DNA of 64,000 bases from Melanocharis versteri (Eukaryota > Chordata > Aves > Passeriformes > Melanocharitidae), in the NCBI GenBank assembly GCA_013397845.1, contig VZTG01000018.1, forward strand, positions 1-64,000, written 5' to 3'. Under the pieces are notes generated by a model. It ran no database searches, had not been told where the DNA came from, and worked only from the letters and a program-made list of their open reading frames with translations. Of this stretch, positions 57,687-64,000 are shown one piece after another. Both the position numbers and the translations under genes were made by a program. Within the stretch, counting starts at the first letter, position 1, and each line of letters starts with the position of its first letter.

Positions 57687-60600
57687 AATAGCTCGGGAAA
57701 ATAAGTAGGTTGCAGGTAAAACTACACAAAACATTTGTAAGGAGACATTGTTATGGTCTCTATGGTAATAAATAACAATGTGAACCCTGAAAGGTGACAG
57801 TGTTCCTACTTCCAGAAAGGAGATGTCAATTAGCAGCACCATAAAAAGGACAGCTTCTCAGTGCAGCATTTTAATAAGATGTATCCCGTACAGCGTTTTT
57901 GACTGAGAGAATAAGCTTTTGTTCACATTGTTCTGTGTATGTATTTCATGGATCTTCACTGAGGTGCAATACTGGGTACTATTACACTAGAATAAGTAAA
58001 TGTAAATTAGTATTTTAGCAAGACAATAGCAAATCAGTGGTTTTAATATTTGAATTCACTGAAAAACTCTTTTCTTAGAGAGAAAGCAAAAGCTTTACTG
58101 AGTCTAATTAATCAATAGATGTGAACTGACTAAACTTTTTCACTTGTTTTGACAAAAAATGCTTTCCTTCTGTGCTGCTAAGGACAGTTCACAGCTTGGT
58201 TACAGTCTAGCAGCACCAAGCTCCAGGGGATTCCTGAAGTGCTTTATCATTAAGTGTCAAAGGTTGTATTATAAACCTTCCATCTGCTCCTACTCCTCCT
58301 CTTTTAGAATATGTGCGTACCTTTAGCCTTGGGGTCTTTATAGAGTTGAAAATTTTCTATTGGCTTAGCACAGAGGAAAATCACTACGAGTCGATTGCAT
58401 GGTCATGGGCTAAGCTGGCATGCTGCACTGCTAGACACAATTTGGGGACTGACATGTAGGAACAGGCCCTGGGTAGCCAAGACCTAGTACAGGGCCTATT
58501 GCTGCTTCTGAAACTCAGATAATTGATTATCAAGGATCTTTGTATATAAGAGAAGTACTTTTTCCACCTAAGACATTTGCAGATCTGCTTTAATGTAATA
58601 TGTCTCTTTGGTGATTTCTCATGCCAGCAAGAGAAATTCATGCCTGGCCTGCCTTAAAACAACAGAACCCACCCCACCACTTCCTCTCCTGTTTGATTCC
58701 TGGAATTAAAGTATTCAGTTTTAAACAAGTTTAATATCCAGAAATCTCGTCTCTTTCTTTATTGCTTTTTTTTTTTTTTTCTGCCCTGGAATACATCAAA
58801 TGATTGGAGTTTGTTTAGAAGTAGAGAAGCTGAAAAATTTTTATTTGATTTCTCTCTTCTGGCACCAAGAATGACCCCCCGCTTCCAAAATTCTAACCTC
58901 ATAATTGCTATCATAGTCGTTTGTCTTAGCCTTTAAAATGGTGCAAAGCAAAATAAGTTAGAGCTGTACCCAAAATCTTCCTCTGATCCTCAGCATCACA
59001 GTTTCCAAGCAGAGATGGCTGTAGTGTGAGAGGACACAGGTGAACAGTGACAGTGTGGCCGTTGCATGTAAGGGAAAAGAGAAGCCAAAAGGCAGCAATG
59101 ACAGCTCAGCTTCCAGAAACACTGATGGGAAGCTGGGGCAGCCAGGAAGCTTGCTCAAGCATCCAAGCACTGTAGAAGTGCTTTATATTTACATTATAGA
59201 ACTATTTATACTGTTCCAGCTATGGCTTTGAATGCCATGCTTGTTTCTTCCTGCTTTCCTGTGCCATGTGGAAGGCCCTCAGAGTCATTCTGCATCTTTT
59301 TCATTGAAAGGTCTATGGCGGCAGCAGCTTCTCAAACTCCCAAAAACCAGGGCAGAGAAAGGCAAGGGGGAAAGAAAGGAATAAGTGGTGTATTATCATC
59401 ACAGTAAAAATATCTAAAGGAAAACAACAGCAAAAGCAAATGTTGCTTTAAAAATTTGGTCAGATTTTTTTTTTAATAATGGGAATTGAGATCCTGCTCT
59501 TGTTTCTGCCTCACTAAAGGCCCTCCAGGCATTAGAGAAACCTCCACGGTTCTTGTGCCAGTGTTGCACAGACCTGTTTCTAGAGCAAGGCAGGATAGAG
59601 AAAGGTGACATTGTGTTTATGCTCTGACATCCTCCTGCACTCTCACTTTATGTCACTTTACACCACTTTAGAAAATCCTACACTGGAAATTAATTTTTGT
59701 AGAAGAGAAACCCACTCTGTCTGTTTCACAGCTAGCTGCAACCTGCCACAAAAACACAGGAGTTTAAAAATATCTGAGGCCAGCTCTAAGTCACTCCATT
59801 TTATGGAATGCATTGAAATGAAAAAGAAATATTTCACTCATCCTTTTCCACTGCTCTTTTTATTGGTATGAGAAGACAAATTAAAATATCAAGCTTATTT
59901 TAGATTTGTGTTTATGTTAACAAATCTTGTCAGTCTATTAACAACGAAGAGTTTGCTGCTTTCAGTCAAAATACTGATACAAAAAAGGAGGCAGTAGGAA
60001 CACACAGAGGGAAAACTTCACTCCACAGAAAACTGGTGACTTTCAATCAGGAACATTTCAAAGAGTCATATTATAAAAAGAAATAGTTTACTCTTAGGCA
60101 TGTTGACAAGACAAGGTTTGTAGGTAGACTTTACCTTTTAAGGGAATGAAGTAGCTTAGCTGAAAAAGAAAATGAGGTTTTGGACACATAGACCCTCTTC
60201 TCTGAAGAACCTGGAGATTTGAGGATTGTTTAATTTGTTGATTTCTATTATTTTAGGAGACTTACGTTGGACAAGTCTTCAAACCGCCTCCTCTGCTTTA
60301 GATGCCTCAGCTTGAACATTCAGAAACTCAGCTGAAAATCTGGGTTGTGGAAGATGTAAAATAGGCACAGTCAAAGGGATTAACCATCTAAATAGTTAAG
60401 CTAAATTGTATCTTCTTTGATTTCATGGTCCTTATTAACTTCTGATGGCGCTTGGCAAATATATCCGAGGGCACGGTTTGGCTTTTGAAGTGCAAATTGG
60501 CCCCTCCCTATCCTAGTTCAAAGCTCTAGTGTATCAATTTGCAAAACCTAAGAGTAATTTTTTCAGACTACTGTTGTAATATATTCCACAAATTGAATCT

Positions 60601-63600
60601 GCAGCGGCTGTGTTACTACCACACACGAGCCAGTTAAACACTCAGCCTCTCCAACACTGGCCTGCAGAATTCACCCCCACCATCATGCTGCTGGAGGTAA
60701 CTCTGATTCCTTTGAAGCTGGCGAAAAAATCTTCAGAAATTCACCCTGAATTTCAGTGGAATCTGTGAAAGGTGAGATCAAAAACATCTAGAAACATCCC
60801 TTGTGCCAAAGGGACTAATACAGGGTGTTGCTTTTGTAATTGCCACTTAATTAGACATGTAATGATTTCGTGCCCGGAGAATTTGAAGGGACAACGTAGC
60901 AAATACACGTGCAAGCACATACCTTCTTCACTCTCTTCTGCTAAAACTGCTTGTTCTGACAGTATTTCTGAACAGCTGAAGGATTAATATTCATTAATCT
61001 AGATTATTGAAAGATTGGCACATATCTTTCAATAAGATAATAAGACAGGTACACATCCAGCAAAGCACATATTCAGCAGCCAGCTCCACATCTCCTTGGA
61101 GCAGTAGGACTTGCAGTGCAGGGGGACAAAGGGCATGTGGGAGACTGAAGGGAATGCAGTGGAGCACATGAGCACTTTGATGTCCTTGGATAAAAGCATA
61201 AAATACTTTCTGACACATACAGGATAGGTCAAGGTGGGGTTAGTCTTGTTTCTCAAAAAGATATCTTGTTACATTTTGATCTTGTAAAAACAACTTTTAA
61301 AATTCACAGGTTTTTCAGAATGCAAACTGTCACTTGTGCTTTCCTTACTTGTGATTTTCAGACTGAAACAGTGTCTTGCCTTACTTTTTCTTCCTGAACG
61401 AAACCCAGAATAACCTACTATGAATAAGTTCATAATAACGAGGAAAAAAACCAAATCACAAAAACATGCTCAGTGACCCCCGATCAATTTTCTGTGGAAG
61501 CTAGCAGGAAAAGGGTGAGAGGTACAGAGACATAGATGCCTTCCCTGCTCCAGGAGTTAGGAAGCAAGTTTGGGTTAGAAAACGCTGAAAGCCTCACAGG
61601 CAGCATCTCTGCTGAGGCTGGTGTCAGCACACAGCAAGTCCCTGAGGCTGGAGCAGAGCAAGGGAGAAGCCAGTCTGGCTGGCTGCTTTTGTCTCCTTGC
61701 AACCTAATTGCATGGAAATGTTTTGGGAACACACAGCTGCCGTTACACATGGCGCTGGCCCATATTTGAAAGCAGACAGAAATGCCTGTTTAACCAACCC
61801 CAGTATTTCTGCGTGGCTGCGGGGAAGATGTTCTTTTCCTAACACAGGCAGAGAAGCCCCTGGCAGTTTATGAATCCACAGCAGCCATCTGTTTCAATAA
61901 GGACCGTTTGCACCCGAGGACAGGTGGGACCCTAAATCTGCACAGCAAAGATAACGCTTCCTCTCTGTCTCCTAAGACAAAGAACTGCCAAGTGCAGCAT
62001 CTTTTTAATGAGGAGCAGTGATTGCTGAAGGTGTTTGGGAGCCCAGTTAACATGTGGCCTCTTCTGTCTCCAAAGCAGCAGCTTTGCTCACCAGCAACAG
62101 TTTGCTCTTTGGTACTACCTGCTGCCTTCTCCATTTGTCCGTGCTGACCCCACCTCATAAACACTCTCAGTTCATCAGCACCGTGCTGCCTGAAGTGCCA
62201 GGCACCTGCCAGCCCCATGGCATCCTGCAACCCATCCATGGGCATGCTGCACCAATCCACCCTTGTACCCTCGCCTGGGAGGCACACCTGGACCTTGGCA
62301 TCCCTTGCTCAGTGGTTCATCCCTTCAGGGAGAGGTTACTGAGCTCACATCGCTTTCTTTGAGTCTATTTGCACTTTGCTTGCTTTGAATTATTCCTATC
62401 AGCTTCCCACCAAGGCACTTTGGCAACAGTGCCTTTTTCCCACAGGTCATCTGGGTAAAAGTGGGGAAGAAAATCAACTGGGATTGTACTGGTGAAAAAG
62501 TGGCCCTGATTTTTTCCAGCCTGCTAAGCCCACTGTGACTCAGGAGAGACAGAGCAGTAGCTGGCTGCACGCAAATTTAATTGTGAGGCTTTTAAATGGA
62601 TTTAAATGGGTTTAGCTATTCCAAAGCAGCTTTCATATGTGTCTCTCAGCTGCAGAGTGTTTAGACCTCCAAGGAGAATTTGATTTCTCACAAACTAGCT
62701 TTGTGGGTTTGTTTATGCAAGGATCTAGGCATTTTGGGTGTTAAAGAAGATTTAGAACATTATTGGCTGCAAAGCAAAAGGACCTGGTTGTCGGCCCAGG
62801 GCAGAGGCAACAGCTGATCCGTCTGATAAGAACGGTTTATTCAAAATTAGATCTGTCACACTTCAGGCTTACCACAAAAAGTACTTTCTCTGATCACATC
62901 ATAAATTCAAAGTTATCCTATGCTCCAGGATAAAGACTACGCATAGAAATTAAGTACCTTTTACATGGAGGCAGAGAGCAATTAGATCACAGCCTGTCTC
63001 AAGGTATTAAACCAGTTCAGTGCCAGAAAATTGTCAGTAATGTCACGACCCGCAGGGAAAATGCCCTTCTTGAATTGCAGCCACTGCTTAAGATGTGCCC
63101 ATGCTGTTACGCCCCTATAAATTGCGGTTTCACACTGGCTGCTCCATTTTCTCCCCAGGATAGCATCTCACTGGATTTACCTGAGAGGATCAGGTTATCC
63201 GTGTATAACTGCAATAGTTTTTCCACACCAAGCTTGCTACTTACAGCCACACAGAGCCTGGCGGCTGCGCTGACCTCTGGTACATTTGTTATTGCTCACG
63301 ACTGGGGCAGACCTATAATTGCGCGTGATGCCTTACAAACATAAACACATCGTTACTCTTACAAGGAAGGACCATAGCAGTTTAAAAAGTGCTGTGCCAG
63401 GATAATAGTCGGAACAAGGCTAATGAGCTATTCAACTGTGATCAGGGAGAAGTGTAAGGATGTGGGTGAGTTTATTGATCTCAGCCTGGCAGAGCTCAAA
63501 CTAATGCCTCTCTCACCTGGTATTGCCAGCAATAAGAGCCCGTTCAACATTTGAAACAGCAATCACGAAGTTGAAACAACAGAGCATTAAACACCAGGCA

Positions 63601-64000
63601 TTTTCCGCTTCTGTTATTCTTCCTACAATAAAACCTGGCTTTGCGTGAAGGAGGCTGCATGAGAAATGAAAGCAGTGTAGACAGAAACAGTGATGCCAAG
63701 AGATGCACTTTGCACAGCATCTGCAGCTGAGCAAATTGATCAAAATTCTTGTGTTGCTTCAGTTCATCAGACGGCCCAAACACCCACTCACCAGTGCTGC
63801 CTGCTCTCCTCACACCACACCTGCTCTTACAGCAGGATATGTTTCTCCATCACCCACCCAGAGGCTCTGAGAAGGGCAAGAGGAAGAGGCTCAGTAGAAA
63901 ACCTCTCCAGCGGGAGGTGCTGAATCCAGATGACTTAGCCTGCCACAGCTCACAGTGGTTGAAGACCTGAATCTATTTGAACGTTTCTGTCTTTGGAATA
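57687..64000. other. Anonymous stretch, no gene seen
   Basis: No recognised gene or transposon. A T run lies at 58768-58783. The segment 60830-60990 ('ccacttaattagacatg', 'gattaatattcattaatc') and the segment 63070-63670 have the look of conserved non-coding DNA. The 139-codon minus frame at 61868-62287 has no domain and faces an overlapping frame on the other strand. Confidence 0.5.
63070..63670. promoter_or_regulatory. Candidate conserved non-coding element
   Basis: A 600-base non-repetitive stretch with unusual CpG retention for the neighbourhood ('gacctataattgcgcgtgat', 'acgcccctataaattgcgg'). It carries a forkhead-type word ('acaaacataaacac' near 63335) and further TAAT/AATAAA-rich words. 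It shows no sustained open frame with a known domain. This texture is typical of vertebrate developmental enhancers but is not proof. Confidence 0.33.

Noticed and set aside
1..64000. CRISPR arrays, bacterial operons or phage-like gene blocks
   Set aside because: No regularly spaced direct repeats and no dense coding. CR1, SINE and retroviral sequences show this is vertebrate nuclear DNA.

Overview
The window looks like a songbird (passerine) nuclear chromosome. Three things support this. CR1 retroposon fragments of several ages occur on both strands. One short element has a tRNA-Ile-like head and a CR1-like tail, the architecture of the passerine SINE known as TguSINE1. There are also remnants of bird-type endogenous retroviruses. 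I found no host protein-coding gene, rRNA gene or functional tRNA gene that I can support. The other open frames are short, overlap each other on both strands and match nothing I recognise, so the window is best read as intergenic or long-intron sequence with transposon debris.

Layout. 1-2.0 kb: mostly anonymous, perhaps an old CR1 piece, ending in a short LTR fragment. 2.04-7.35 kb: the most structured part. A heavily deleted betaretrovirus-like provirus lies on the minus strand (about 2446-6208: LTR, primer-binding site, gag start, protease, broken reverse transcriptase, RNase H, integrase, env start). It is bracketed on both sides by an AT-rich satellite-like repeat made of monomers of roughly 170-200 bp, arranged (+)(-)[provirus](-)(+). 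Two perfect inverted repeats sit in this repeat: 76-bp arms at 2138-2213/2370-2445, and 29-bp arms at 7198-7226/7231-7259. 7.35-13.3 kb: anonymous. 13.29-14.16 kb: a second, unrelated LTR on the minus strand with its polypurine tract and a piece of internal sequence. 14.2-17.8 kb: anonymous, with two stretches that look like conserved regulatory DNA. 17.8-19.4 kb: four CR1 fragments. 21.6-21.9 kb: another CR1. 28.6-29.5 kb: the SINE and a fairly well kept CR1 3' end with 125 open codons of the ORF2 C-terminus. 29.5-44 kb: anonymous, with a G/T-rich tract, an (AAAT)n microsatellite, a CpG-dense patch and small tandem repeats. 44.09-44.89 kb: an ancient CR1 copy. 44.9-64 kb: anonymous apart from a CR1 tail at 57.6 kb and more candidate conserved non-coding DNA, strongest by eye at 63.1-63.7 kb.

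The provirus lacks the reverse transcriptase catalytic YxDD region, most of gag, most of env and one LTR, so it cannot be functional. The unusual feature is the satellite-like repeat with perfect fold-back arms around it. All family assignments are from memory of consensus sequences, without alignment.
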